DNA of 64,000 nucleotides from Lamellibrachia satsuma (Eukaryota; Annelida; Polychaeta; Sabellida; Siboglinidae): NCBI GenBank assembly GCA_033239005.1, contig BSQZ01000001.1, positions 33,257,688 to 33,321,687 of the forward strand, read 5' to 3'. Shown piece by piece: positions 49,541 to 63,399 of this stretch (position 1 is its first letter; each line of letters starts with the position of its first letter). The notes under the pieces were generated by a model. It saw only the letters and a program-made list of their open reading frames with translations, ran no database searches and was not told where the DNA came from. The position numbers and the translations under genes were made by a program.

Positions 49541-49906
49541 AGCCAAGTCAAGTCCCAAGTCACCAGGGCTCACCAATGGCCTTGATTGTCGTGATTTGGC
49601 AACGTTAATGTTGAGCAGGACATTTAGATGGATGCTGCTCCTTCGCAACATTAGCCAAATCATAGTAAGCACTTAATAATCATTGTATTCGAAGCAGCCT
49701 GTCACAATAAGATGGTCTCATTGTGCTACCAGACTTGTTGGAAAATGACAAACTGGCAAGTCAAATCTCAAGTCAATGATCTCCAAATTTCGAATCATCT
49801 ATCTGAATTCCAAGTCAAGTCGTAAGTCATGAAAATAGGCGACAGACTAGTTGGTCGACAAAACGTTTACAGTAGTTGAAGTTGGCCCTGATCCCGTGAC
49901 GTCCGG

Positions 49907-50236
<330 letters not shown>

Positions 50237-50786
50237 TACTTTGACTGGTACTTTGACTGGTGTGCAACTTCAGCAATTTCGTATTTGCCAGATGACACCT
50301 CAGTCGTCGTAACTTCCTTCGCTCGAAGTCGGCACCCTAAGGAAATCTGGTAAGAAAATAAAAGATTTTCTAGAAGAGATGAAAACATCGATGTAAGAAC
50401 TAATACGGAACAGTAGCTAGCCCCAATGGAACCAATTTCGTGTAGTGTTGAACATCGATGGTATGAGATAACACCTTACGCCATTTACACAATAATAGAG
50501 TAAGACAAACTGGCACTTTTTATGTAAGTTTTGCCCCTCCATTGTTATAGGTACCTCTATTCTAGCTTATCAAATTGCTGGCAAGGAAGTATCTGGTACT
50601 TTTCGTGAGAGCCTTTCAAGACTGAATCAGCTAATTGTAAAGATAGTTCGTTCTGCCACAACGCTACCAAGTTTGTGAAGTCCGTGTCCGTGACGTCTTG
50701 TTGACCAGACGCATTCCTTGGTATGTCCGACGATAAGGACACACAAACTGCGCAGTGATTGGTTTGATTGATTTATTGTCTTCGTA
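50237..50786. other. No gene recognised
   Basis: Unique spacer between two GT tracts. GATTGGTTTGATTGATTTATTG just before the second tract resembles a LINE tail. Confidence 0.5.
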
Positions 50787-51039
<253 letters not shown>

Positions 51040-51539
51040 ACTCAGCCACAATGGGAATGTCCGATTTATGGCAGAATCAACCACAACTGCAAAACACCAG
51101 TCACATGGGACGGGGGTAGCAGTGCGTCATGTGTTCTAATTATTGATTACAGGTCATTCTAGAAGGGATATCGCGCACTGGGGTCACTTGGTGTAGTCTA
51201 ATTTATGCGAAGACGATTCAAGTGTCATTGAACTTAAAATTGGCACCAAATGTATGGTTTTACCCATTGACAACCAACGACAAGAGTTTGATTCAACAGC
51301 AAATCAAACAATACGTAGCAACATCTTTACGTATTTGTGCTGGGAACACACTTATTGATGTCGTCCACTGTGGGCTGTTTGGAGGTGTCACAGAGCACCC
51401 TGTGAATGTGTGAATACTTGCAATTGAAAAACACCTTAATGAATTTCATTTTTTTTCTAATGATTTATTTCCAATGTTTGCTACTAATGTTTAGTATTAA
51501 TGTCTAATGTCTAATGTACATTGTACTTGTTATGATTTT

Positions 51540-51659
51540 CTGAAGTATTTAATAAGTATTGTACATCAATTTCCCCAATTTCAGTTTGAAAATGCTTTAT
51601 GTTAGTTAAAGTGTGTATGTACTTTACTTAGTTTGTATTCCTCATTTGGAAATAAAAGA

Positions 51660-51701
<42 letters not shown>

Positions 51702-51702
51702 G
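51540..51702 (+). mobile_element. LINE 3' end with (TTGA)n tail
   Basis: AATAAAAGAATTG followed by about nine ATTG units. Short tandem tails of this type are characteristic of CR1/L2-like LINE 3' ends. No coding remnant was identified upstream. Confidence 0.5.
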
Positions 51703-52261
51703 CACGTTATTATACGAGATTAGCAAACCAGTTCCGTCGGTCGTTTTCAAAACCGATGTGTGATTTGTGTCCACTGTCAACTGCTCCCTTTCTTACGTTT
51801 AGCTAAGCAAAATGCACCACAAAAGTAAATTGGGGGTTCATGCCAAACAAAATACCCCACTTTAAACCGTGCGACAATAGAGGTCAGAGGTCATTCGGAT
51901 GAGATGGCGCGGGACTATTTAAATTCGAGCCCTCCGGGAAACACTTCGAGATAGACTTACCAGATATTATCTAGTTGTCAGATAAATATCAACTTCAGAA
52001 AGTAAATGATGCCTACTTCTATCTCACGAATACCAGTTACGCGTGGTCAACATGTTGATTAGAATTGGGTTGATCCAACATTAATTACCCTGTCGAAACG
52101 AAAGAGTACTTCCAGCCATTTTCGACGTCAACAAAGATAAGATAAAGACGATGAAATCAGCCAGAAACGACACCGTTGACTGCGACTTGACTATTGTTAA
52201 TCTTAGCCATATCTACAAGCGTTGTTGACTTTGAGAGAGTTTGGTCTCAGGGGAAGCGACC
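51703..52261. other. Upstream region of cysteine-rich gene 1
   Basis: No coding sequence. A TATTTAAA element at 51916-51923 lies about 340 bp before the gene 1 ATG, so a leader or a non-coding exon may lie between. The strong TATAAATAG box of genes 2 and 3 is not present. Confidence 0.4.
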
Positions 52262-53629
52262 ATGAAGTTGATCGTTGTGTCTCTGGCGTTGCTGGCGCTG
52301 ACGATCCTGTCTCGACAGGAAATTTCGGCCCAGGTGAGTTTTCCACAGGGCAACTTATCTTGTTGCTTTAAAAGTTATAACATCCAAATAAGATTGTATA
52401 CCACACATCCTGGTTTGCATTGATATATTTAATTTTTACGTAGGCTTGCCGTGCTGAAATGCGTTATTTGCTGTTGCTAGAGTAATGTTAAAGCATATTT
52501 ATCTACGAGATTTGGTTTTGATTATGAATACGAGTGATTTCAAATTCAAAGAATACCACATTCAATTTGATGTATCGATCAAATCAATCAAATGTAATGT
52601 TGTATATAATAAATACGTGTACGCTATTATGCTTTTTATAAAGATTGTGCAAGAATCCTAAGTCTCTAACATTAAAGTAAAATGTTGGTTGAAAACAATG
52701 CAGAGTAACCGAGAGCTAACATGAAGATGTCCACAATGGATTGCCGTGTTTCGTTATACATAATGGGTGTTGTGTAGGGCTAAATGTTCTTTGTATATTT
52801 TGAATGTACATGTATATTTAAATCAATGACTGCATGTGTATTCTATTCTAGAACGACGATAGTCCGGCGCTAATCGGTAAGTATTATAATGTTTTATTGT
52901 TTTAAATGGTTAACAATAAGTTTGTATTGTTCAATTTGTCATTGGATAATGTGCGAAATATTCTTTAGTAGGAGGCCGCATTTTATATGGAAGAAAATAA
53001 ACGTAGATGTTACCAACGTTTATCCAGATTGCGCCACTGGACAAGCCATAGTAACTACTATGGCTTGTTTTGTGTAATTAATAGCAACCAAATAGTTTGT
53101 TTGTTTTCCTGTTAACAGCGCCGCAGTCAGGACCTATTCCTCAACCGTGCAGTACATATATCTAGCATACTGATACACTTACTAGGCACTGTCGATGCGG
53201 TTTCATTTAGTTTCTAATACATTTAAAGAACGTTTTTCTAGGTACATTGTTTCATCAGATGCTTAAAGTACATACTCGTTGTACCCTTCATTGCACCAAA
53301 CACAGAAGTAAAAACGAGTATATACGCACTATTGCGCTCGCACGAAGTGCATTCGCCCGCTTGCACGCACGCACGCACGCACGCACTCACCCACCCACCC
53401 AACCACCAACCAACCAATCCATTCAATTCATGCTAAAAGAAGTGAAACTAATCCGTGTCTCATTTATCTTTGTGTTCCAGGTAGCCACTGTCAGGTGTCG
53501 TGTCGGAACAGCGTCTGCAGCTGTGTCGCCGGATGCAACGGCCCCCATCGCGGACGTTACTCGATGAGATGCTGTTCACGTCGGTGCGGGCGGAACGAGG
53601 ATGCCGTGTGCAAGGCTTACCCCTGGTGA
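52262..53629 (+). CDS. Cysteine-rich secreted peptide, gene 1 of the cluster
   Basis: Four exons: 52262-52333, 52852-52876, 53119-53151 and 53481-53629, totalling 279 nt and 92 residues. Splice sites are GTGAGT, GTAAGT and the weaker GTACAT, with acceptors TTCTAG, TAACAG and TTCCAG. Phases are 0, 1, 1. Exon 1 is a signal peptide (MKLIVVSLALLALTILS...). Exons 2-3 give a short acidic then Pro/Gln-rich linker with one Cys. Exon 4 begins SHCQVSCRNSVCSCVAGC and ends CKAYPW. There are ten cysteines: spacing C-x3-C-x3-C-x4-C-x1-C-x3-C-x11-CC-x3-C-x7-C. It is shorter than gene 2 because it ends before the extra Cys and tail. I do not recognise the family; an antimicrobial, toxin-like or signalling role is inferred from architecture only. 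Confidence 0.82.
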
Positions 53630-53639
53630 TGCTCACCCC

Positions 53640-53770
53640 TGCCACCATACACCATCAAACCACCCTTCATCATCCAATCACCCTTCACCATCCAACCATC
53701 AGACCCCACGAGAGCCCCCCCCCCTCCACCGACCCTGTCATTGATCAAGAAGAACCGACGCGACGACGAG
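53640..53770. repeat. CCA/CATC-rich low-complexity tract
   Basis: Repeated CACC and CATCCAAYCACCCTTCA modules immediately after the gene 1 stop, probably in its 3' UTR. No AATAAA was found close by. Confidence 0.7.
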
Positions 53771-53977
53771 ATAAGTAGTCGCACCAGCGTCGCGTGAGCG
53801 ACTAATTCTGACAAGTAGCCGACGTGTCGTAGTTGTCGAACGATTAGTCTAACTCAAACAGCAGTTGTCAGCTGACGTTGTCTCCAGCTGTACATCAAAG
53901 CGTGTTGTTGGTAGCGAAATGAATTACATTCACTTTTGCAAAATGCATGTTAGTGCAATACGTATTAGCGAATAACG

Positions 53978-54034
53978 AATAAGGTAGTCTTATTACGATA
54001 ATGAGTCTTATTACCGTAATAAGACTACCTTATT
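53978..54034. repeat. Perfect 20-bp stem hairpin
   Basis: AATAAGGTAGTCTTATTACG (53978-53997) and its exact reverse complement (54015-54034) are separated by 17 bp. It may be a minimal fold-back element. Confidence 0.92.
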
Positions 54035-54544
54035 GGTCTAGATCATTTTACAGCGATACATCAACAAAGGTAACTCACGGCTACCTCGTTCTGAGAACAC
54101 AGCTGACGTTTAAATCATTTCGAACGCGATCGACTACGTACGTTGGCATATACACGATGGAACGCTTTTTTTTCTCTGATTGTTCTGACTTACATAATCT
54201 TCGTCAAACGTCCACATCAGTTCCTTTGTACGGTACGACAGCTTCGTGAAACCGGCCCCAGCTGCATGTTTACAAATGTAAGTGTTAGTATTACATCCCG
54301 ATAATGCATGGCTTCCTCGTCCTTGGATTCCTATATTAAACATACGTTTGTGAACGTCGAGTGGATATCAACACGGCTAGCCGTTGTATAATCCCTAACC
54401 AAACCGCTAGCAGTAACACAATCGGTAGATAATGTATTCCAAATGTATTGTCCATCACGTTCCTCCTGTGCGGTTTCGCAAACCCCAACCTTAAGCTGTT
54501 TCGCGTATCCCCATTGCCATTCTTGACTGCGCACACCCCCTATT

Positions 54545-54710
54545 CCCGCAATAGCAGCGATTTGCGATCTGTAGCACCCCACCCCAATAGGATGGCTGGC
54601 GGAGTAGCACAAATAATTAGACGCGTAATACAGCCTTGTCTGATTATTTGTGCTGCCCCGTCACCGTCCTGGACGAGTAGGGGCGCTGCAAATCGCTATT
54701 GTACCGTTTT
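54545..54710. mobile_element. Palindromic MITE-like element
   Basis: CAATAGCAGCGATTTGCGAT on the left pairs with CTGCAAATCGCTATTG on the right, and GCACAAATAATTA pairs with TGATTATTTGTGC near the centre. No target duplication was established. Confidence 0.65.
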
Positions 54711-54974
54711 ATATAATTGTTGGGGAACGCTAAAATTGACGCATTGTTTACAGCCAATCGGGTTATCAGAAAACATTTTGCTCTGAGTCTGCGGAGTGTT
54801 GCGTGCGAAAACATAGTAGAAGACAAAACGTGTCAGGAATTTTGTATGTATTATTTTATGTCAACATTTGTAAATGTTGGTAAAAATACAATTAAATATG
54901 GCATGTAATCGATGACGGCATATTGTGGAAACGATCAGACGCATACATTTTGAATGACCCTACAAACAGGTAAA

Positions 54975-55090
54975 TGTAAGTTCTTATATAGAGCGGTAAC
55001 CAGTCTTTGGGTCTGCTCAAAGCGCTTTACACTTTACCCCCCACACACCTGTTCATTTTAAGGCCATCTCGATAAAGCTCGACAAGCAGA
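54975..55090 (-). mobile_element. Partial SINE (3' module)
   Basis: GTTCTTATATAGAGCGG, CTTTGGGTCTGCTCAAAGCG and CCTGTTCATT match the 3' part of the SINE copies at 49.3 and 28.3 kb. The tRNA head is absent. Confidence 0.72.
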
Positions 55091-55550
55091 ATAATATAAT
55101 GACATGAGACACCCCTTGACTCGTTGACCAGCTTCATTGACCGGTGTGTTCGCAAGGTTCAATGTGATGACTGACCGACCCGTCACTGCATTGAGGTGGC
55201 TGACCGCAGGTGAAGATATGTGGTCAATTTCCGATCATCATACCGGTGGAAATGTTAAACAAAATGAAGCGAGTTTCAAATCACCTACGCCGCTAACATT
55301 GAAATTGTGTGATTCATACGTTTGACGTTTCTTTGACAAACCACACGTACCTGAGATATTTGATATGAAGGCAATTATGCCGTCTTGCGTAAACCCGGTG
55401 GCGTATTTAGGATCTCGTAAGGGGGAGGGGGGAGGAGGCAAGGGAGGGGCGAGCTTAGTCACATATTAGTTTGCCGTGTTAACATGTAGTGGCGCAACAG
55501 GTAATTCAAGAAAACATCTTATCCCAAACTGAGGGGAGGCACGGCCCAAT
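55091..55550. other. No gene recognised
   Basis: Ordinary spacer with a purine-rich GGGGGAGGGGGGAGGAGG run at 55420-55450. Confidence 0.55.
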
Positions 55551-55742
55551 GGCCACTCCTAAATATATAGCTACCCCTAAAAATATGGGCGCTCCTAAAA
55601 TATGGCCGCTCCTAAAATATGGCCACACCTAAAAAAATGGCCACTCCTAAAACTATGGCCACTCCTAAATATATAGCCATCCTTAAAAATATGGCCACTC
55701 CTAAAATATGGCCGCTCCTAAAAATATGGCCACACCTAAAAA
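55551..55742. repeat. 18-bp degenerate tandem repeat, about 10 units
   Basis: Unit ATGGCCACTCCTAAAAAT with GCC(A/G)C and length variants. Confidence 0.9.
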
Positions 55743-56076
55743 TTGTGTAAACCAATGCACCGAATGAAATCGTTCATATCTGTCTAGGTGTAAAATATAA
55801 CAAAATTATAAATATTTCAAAACAAGGTGTGTAAAGTAATATTAAGTTGCAAAACACACATACCGTATTCCTACTTGTTTATGTTGATATATGAATAAAT
55901 AAATAAAAATTATTTTTACGATGTGGTTAACATTACACTTTGATACTATCCCACGGTGAGCAGTGGGATGGTACGCGACAATTTATCATAGATCATAGAG
56001 TTACAATCTTGTTATTGTCAATATATGGGGTGGTGGACTTTCACTGCGTACCCATGGCCAGTTACCTGACAATGGG

Positions 56077-56349
56077 TTACTGCAGCAAGTTTAAATTGAA
56101 AGTTATTTCATTCAAACGGCGCGTCTTTGTTATTATGTTGATTAACACTCGCAATGACTGTTTAGTATCGTGCGCCTTAAAGTGGGGACATAAAGGGTGG
56201 AGTGCTTGTTCTACGGTGGCACCTGAAGAGGCATTAGCCTGGTTTGTTATAGATCTGGAGACATAAACGTGTGCTGCGATGACTATCAATAAATCGGTAA
56301 GTACTGCGAGCAGAATAAAGCAAATCAAAGCCATTTTAAACAATTTCAA
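56077..56349 (-). CDS. Possible small secreted or single-pass membrane protein
   Basis: 90 codons. The ATG at 56334 within the frame gives MALICFILLAVLTDLLIVIA, a strong hydrophobic N-terminal segment, followed by a polar region with one Cys and a basic end. A TATA-like TTTTATAGC lies about 35 bp upstream on the minus strand. It is divergent from gene 2, whose ATG is about 300 bp away. A longer plus frame (55940-56266) overlaps it, so coding on this strand is unproven. Family not recognised. Confidence 0.3.
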   Translation of the reverse strand: MKLFKMALICFILLAVLTDLLIVIAAHVYVSRSITNQANASSGATVEQALHPLCPHFKAHDTKQSLRVLINIITKTRRLNEITFNLNLLQ

Positions 56350-56557
56350 CCATTACTTGCTATAAAATGTGCAAATTATGCAGTGAATAACTTTTACAAT
56401 CTATTTATCATCATGAATACTCTGTTTTATGGGATGGGCACCCAGAATTGTAAGACACATACTTGTCGATCCATCAATATACGTATGTCCTTCCAAAACA
56501 ACGCCCACGTCAACATACAGCCCCATTGACGTTTAACTGCCGTGTGCGCAGCTCTCG

Positions 56558-56566
56558 TATAAATAG
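56558..56566 (+). promoter_or_regulatory. TATA box of cysteine-rich gene 2
   Basis: TATAAATAG preceded by GCAGCTCTCG, 85 bp before the ATG. The box and the whole leader (GATACAGTCTC, GAGACAAC, ACAAGAGTTGT, AGTCAGA before ATG) recur in gene 3. Confidence 0.82.
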
Positions 56567-56650
56567 TGGCGTCCGTGACGGCGTAGATACAGTCTCTTGA
56601 GACAACGACAAGAGTTGTCGTTCGCGAAATTAGACCTTGTGCAAGTCAGA

Positions 56651-58202
56651 ATGAAGTTGGCAGTGACGTTGGTGGCGCTGGTGGTGCTGGCGATTCTGCC
56701 CCAGAACGAGGCGGACGAGAAGGTGAGACTATTCGTGATTTGTTTATTCCTATTCCAGTGCAACTTAATAATTCTGGCTACTTGTTTGACCCTGAGTTGA
56801 ACAATCTTTACCTAGTTGTGCAGGTAACAATTGTTTAGTTTAACATTTTAATAATACTACCTAATGGATAGTCAGATAGCGCCAAACACATGCACACCTA
56901 GCGGATTGCTCGGTATTCATGCTAACACATTTATGCAATTACTACTGCGTTTACGATTTTAACGTGATTTAAAATTTATTTTTCAGGCTCCACCTTCGGA
57001 TAGTGGTAAGTGTACTATTTATGTAACTCGATACTGGCTGGACATTTTACGGGTTAAAGGTATTTACATCACGTGTCTCTGATTTAATTTCACCATGTCA
57101 TATTTCATAAATTATTATGTTCTATTTCAACCGAGATGGTGTGAGTACTCGCGGTACAAGGAATGCAAAATATGCAGCTTGGTACCAAATATAAACATTT
57201 ATATATTTCTTTGCACACATTTTATGCGCTGTTTCCGTAACATACATACATATATACATACTTACATGTTGATGTTATTTTGAGGAACATTCGTGATGTC
57301 GATTTGCAAGTCACCGGGATATTGGTGTGTCCGATCTAGACATGTTTAAACTGTCAATGTCATAACACGATGGGCGTAATTGTTTATAGGTATCTATACT
57401 AATTGTTTATAGGTATGTATACTAATTGTTTATAGGTATGTATACTAATAATAATAATAATTAGTTTTGTTTTTCGGAAAAGTTAAATATCATACTAATC
57501 AAATATTTATAAATTAATTATGTTTCTATCATTTTCAGCGCGAATTTACCCATTCAGATGCCGTGAGTATTATGCCTTGTCATTGGTAGTCTAGTTTTAC
57601 CTCAATGTGCGTAGAACGTTGTCGAATGTTTCAAATGTGTCATGTCCATATTATACAAACGAATTGTGAGAACCCAATTTATATCGCTGCTGCTGCCTTA
57701 AGTGTGTTTTATTTAAAGGGGTATGTCGTACTAAACTGGAAATATTATCTCCGTTTGCAATATTAATGGATCATGAACACGCACGCACGCACGAACCCAT
57801 GCACAAGCTCCCACACGTGCAAACGAAAGTTCGAACATACAAAAGCGAACGTAAGCGCGACCATTGAACTCGCATATTTAATTCGCATATTTAGCTCGCA
57901 TGTTCAACTCGCATATCTAACTCGCATATTTAACTCGCATATTTAACTCGCATGACTTACAAATTACATTTCTTTCAGAGCGGTACTGCCAGGTGTCGTG
58001 CCCGAACGGCTACTGCAGCTGTGTCGCCGGCTGCTACGGAGGACCCCACAGAATTCCGATGTGCTACATGAGAAAATGCTGTAAATGCCGCTGCGCGTCG
58101 AATGGAGACGCCGAATGTCGAGCCTACAGGAACTGGTGGTGCCCCTACCCTCACCCCCTCCCGGTCAAGGATGTCAAAGAGCAGGTGCAGCAACCAGCAT
58201 GA
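56651..58202 (+). CDS. Cysteine-rich secreted peptide, gene 2 of the cluster
   Basis: Four exons: 56651-56722, 56987-57005, 57539-57562 and 57979-58202, totalling 339 nt and 112 residues. Donors are GTGAGA, GTAAGT and GTGAGT; acceptors TTTCAG, TTTCAG and TTTCAG. Phases are 0, 1, 1. Exon 1 is a signal peptide (MKLAVTLVALVVLAILPQ...). Exon 2 is only 19 nt (APPSDS) and exon 3 only 24 nt (ARIYPFRC). Exon 4 carries QRYCQVSCPNGYCSCVAGC, then CYMRKCCKCRC, then a C-terminal WWCPYPHP and a charged tail. It has 13 cysteines: C-x3-C-x3-C-x4-C-x1-C-x3-C-x9-C-x4-CC-x1-C-x1-C-x7-C-x7-C. The odd number allows one free thiol or a dimer. AATAAA signals are at 58256 and 58299. Family not recognised. Confidence 0.88.
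57370..57447. repeat. 23-bp tandem repeat in gene 2 intron 2
   Basis: TAATTGTTTATAGGTATGTATAC occurs three times, followed by (AAT)n. Confidence 0.88.
57865..57957. repeat. 15-bp tandem repeat in gene 2 intron 3
   Basis: AACTCGCATATTTAA-type units, about six, ending 20 bp before the exon 4 acceptor region. Gene 3 has a GCACGCACGC tract at the comparable place (63795-63828). Confidence 0.85.
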
Positions 58203-58452
58203 AGAGACTTGTCTCAAATCGTACCAAAAGTTATTCCATTCTAACACAAGTCCGTAATAAAACTAGGAACGTGCGTTCGTGTAAATTATGCCATGCATAA
58301 TAAAATGCTAACAATCTGAGAAACTTGTTATTGTCTTTCTTCATGCTAACATTTTTATATAATTTAAACAGATACCATTTGACAGCTTTGTAGCCGCGTA
58401 GTGTCTACACATATGTACTGATCGAGCAATGCAACAGAGTTCACTGGTTCAA

Positions 58453-58554
<102 letters not shown>

Positions 58555-58559
58555 TTGAG

Positions 58560-59480
58560 TATATTCACATCCTGATAGGGTCGTTTCGATAATCTTTGGG
58601 TACAAATTACATCATAGGTAAAAAAATAACCCGGTTTTGGTTGATTTATTCACTACAACTACACCCGTTTTAGAGAAACGACTTCCTGGAAGTATGTCCC
58701 TTAAGTACATATAAAACACCATAGAATCCTTCTAAAACTGCCATACATGTCACTGAGATAAAGTCATTTTTCAATCATAAATATGCAATAACTCTAAAAC
58801 AATTTCACTCACAGATCTAAAATTTGGCACGAGTTGGCGTCACAACAGGCCTAATATGTGTGCCATATTTTGTATCAGATTCGGAGTCAATGGAATGTCT
58901 GATTGATTTTATATAAAATTTCGTTATAAGGGCTAAACTTCAGAGGGTGTGTATAAGGGGGTTACTGATATGACATCCGAAAAGTAATTTATTCAGTGTA
59001 CTTATTTTGTATAATAGCAACTATCTTTAAACAAGAAAATTTACAAATGACAAATGAAGGATATATGGGAAAATTTTTCTATCATTAAAACTATATTAAG
59101 CAATTATTAAAACAGTTCATAATTTTTTGCGGTGCAATAATACGTACATTTAATCATTAAATATGTTTTCTAACAGTTACAATGATCGATTGATCAAATC
59201 CTGTCGTCACCCCTAATTCAAATATATGCATTTGCCGATTGCCGTCGCCAACATGAAGGTGTAACCGGAAGGAAGTGACTGGTGTTGCGCGGCACGCAGA
59301 AGTAGAAGACAACATCCAGTATTAATTTTTTGCACAAGGCACCCAAGAAGTCATTAGCCATCGGCTGCAGCCAACGAAGGTTGCAGCCCATTGGGCGTCG
59401 AGGGAGAGGGGCAAAGGGTGGCTTGCCCCCCAGATCTGGAATTTTTTGGGACGTATGTTCAAAGTATATGTTAACTCTAC
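58560..59480. other. No gene recognised
   Basis: AT-rich spacer. At 59325-59460 the minus frame reads [20 protein letters not shown], which may be a repeat-derived fragment but cannot be named. Confidence 0.5.
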
Positions 59481-59481
59481 A

Positions 59482-59601
<120 letters not shown>

Positions 59602-59606
59602 TAATG

Positions 59607-59637
<31 letters not shown>

Positions 59638-59998
59638 GCAATAATCAACGCAAGTCCGATCTAGTAGAGAATTAAAACGGGCCAAATAAATGATGTTTTT
59701 ATTGCAAAGTGGACTGCTTATCACGCAGCCACTTTGGGAAGAACATTAACAGGCATGTGAGCTCCTCAAAGCAAACCAGACAGGAACTGAACACATGTAC
59801 AGCCATGTCCGGCAAGTTTCTCAGAGCCCACATTCCTACAAGCATGACGATAACATATATACATCAAGAAGTCGTCATGAACATGTAATGCAAAGAATAC
59901 AGACATTCCACCACCAATACACAAATTTAATTACAAACAGGTGGGGTCATTTCGCCACAAGGTCACCCACAAACATGTGACCACCCCACCACGACCTT

Positions 59999-61364
<1,366 letters not shown>

Positions 61365-61640
61365 GAAGTACCATCTACAATGTCGTTGAAGTACCGTTCA
61401 CAACGTCGTGGACGTACTATTTACAACTCCGCGGAAGTACCAATCACAATGTCGTGAAAGTACCATTTAAAAGTTCGTAGAAGTAGCATTTACGACGCAT
61501 TTGAAGTAACATCTACAACGTCATATATGTGACATCTGTAACGCCGTGGAATTACCATTAACAACGTCGATGGAGTAACATTTACCGCATCGTGAAAGTA
61601 ACATATAAAACGGCGGTGAAGTAGCGTCTAGAACCTCATG
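61365..61640. repeat. Ancient 23-bp tandem repeat, 12 units in register
   Basis: Twelve consecutive 23-bp units with consensus near GAAGTACCATTTACAACGTCGTG, every unit exactly 23 bp with no insertion or deletion, yet strongly diverged by substitution. The GTAxC/GTAxCAT core near the start is best kept. Confidence 0.92.
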
Positions 61641-62370
61641 GATGTGTGAAGTAACCGCAGCGACGCTAGTTAATCGTCCATTCAGCGCGTCATCGTCGCA
61701 TTCCTGCCCAACACGTCACTGGATTGAGTTGTTTGGTGTGGAGTAACGGTGCCGGTTTGTACCGGGTCTTATTGAAACGAAGCAACGATTTATCACATAC
61801 CATTGCAAAATGTAGTAACGTCCTTTGATCAAGCAGTAGCTGCAGAACTACGGTTGGGTTATCAATGTTCATATCGTAAAAAATTACATAGGCTGTTTGC
61901 ATAGGATTTGTTCATGGGCTCACCACGACTGCTTCGGCATTGCTCCAGTGATAATGCCTTGTTAATATAGTGATACCTGCGAATGTTTTTACGTTTTCAG
62001 ATATTTGAAATTATCCTACTGTTTTGTTGCCTGCTAAGAAAAGACTGACAGGTATGATTATAATAAAGAAATCTGAACATTTCTATTACAGCCATTACCA
62101 TATGTAAATATAAGAGAAGACGTCACTTCAAATAGACCTGGTCTACAAGGTTTCTCGTTTATTCGGGCTCATCCGTTTGTATTTGAATAAAGGAAATACC
62201 ACTACAATATGTAGCCATTGCGAACGTTCAGTTTCATAAAATGGGCAGATACGTTCGGCACATTCTAATCCACCAATGCGTGTCTGTCTCATGTCAGCCC
62301 TTCAAAAAAAAAAAACTGCCACGCCAACAGAAAGCCTTTTTATGCTTAGCCGTCTCGTGTGCAGCTCTCG
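61641..62370. other. Spacer upstream of gene 3
   Basis: No supported coding sequence. The last 40 bp resemble the gene 2 upstream region (CCGTCTCGTGTGCAGCTCTC). Confidence 0.55.
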
Positions 62371-62379
62371 TATAAATAG
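62371..62379 (+). promoter_or_regulatory. TATA box of cysteine-rich gene 3
   Basis: TATAAATAG in the same GCAGCTCTCG context as gene 2, 88 bp before the ATG. Confidence 0.82.
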
Positions 62380-62466
62380 CAGCGTCTGTGACGGCGAAGA
62401 TACAGTCTCCTGAGACAACAACAAGAGTTGTTGACGTATGCGAAGTTAGACATTGTGCGAGTCAGA

Positions 62467-63016
62467 ATGACGTTGACAGTGGTGCTGGTGGTGCTGGTGG
62501 TGCTGGCGATTCTGCCGCAGTATGAGACGGAAACGGTTGGTTTAATAACCTTCACATTCGCCCAATTGAAGCGGTAACATTTATTTATTTTTGCAACTTT
62601 AATACTAATAGTTACCTGGCAATAAACACCCTGGACAAATATCCACCAACGCACGCACGCATGCACGCACGCACGCACGCACGCACGCACACACGCACGC
62701 ACGCATGCTTGTCCTCGTAGCGGACAATAAAATACATTTATACCATTGATTGTTAGACTCGCTCAGTCTAAGGTGATAACAACTTTTATTTTCAGCCCCC
62801 GCCGCCACCCCCTGGACGTAAGTAGACCATTTGATTTACTCGATACTGTCCAGCCACTTTATTGGGTAAAGAGTTTCTAATGATTGTTATATTTCACATG
62901 TATTTCGAATGGTGGCGTAGGAGGTGCAGAACTTACAGTTTGACATTAAAAGTATGAACTGAATGAATTTATTTTTGCATGTTTTGTGCGCTGTTTATGT
63001 TTCATACATACATACA

Positions 63017-63050
<34 letters not shown>

Positions 63051-63325
63051 AATACATACATATATACACACATACATACATGCATGCATGAATGCATGCA
63101 TACATACATGCATTCATACATACATACATACATACATACGTAGCTACATACATGCAACACACATAGACGCATGGATACATAAAACATACATAAAATACAT
63201 ACATTCATATATGCATGCATGCATACATGCAAACAGACATACAAGCATGCATGTATGCATACATACATAAAAACATACATGCATACATACATATAAACAT
63301 GCATACATACATACATACATGCATG

Positions 63326-63399
<74 letters not shown>

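Noticed and set aside
52262..58202. Assignment of the cysteine-rich genes to big defensins, macins, mytilins or myticins
   Set aside because: The cysteine spacing and surrounding residues do not fit the patterns I know for those families.
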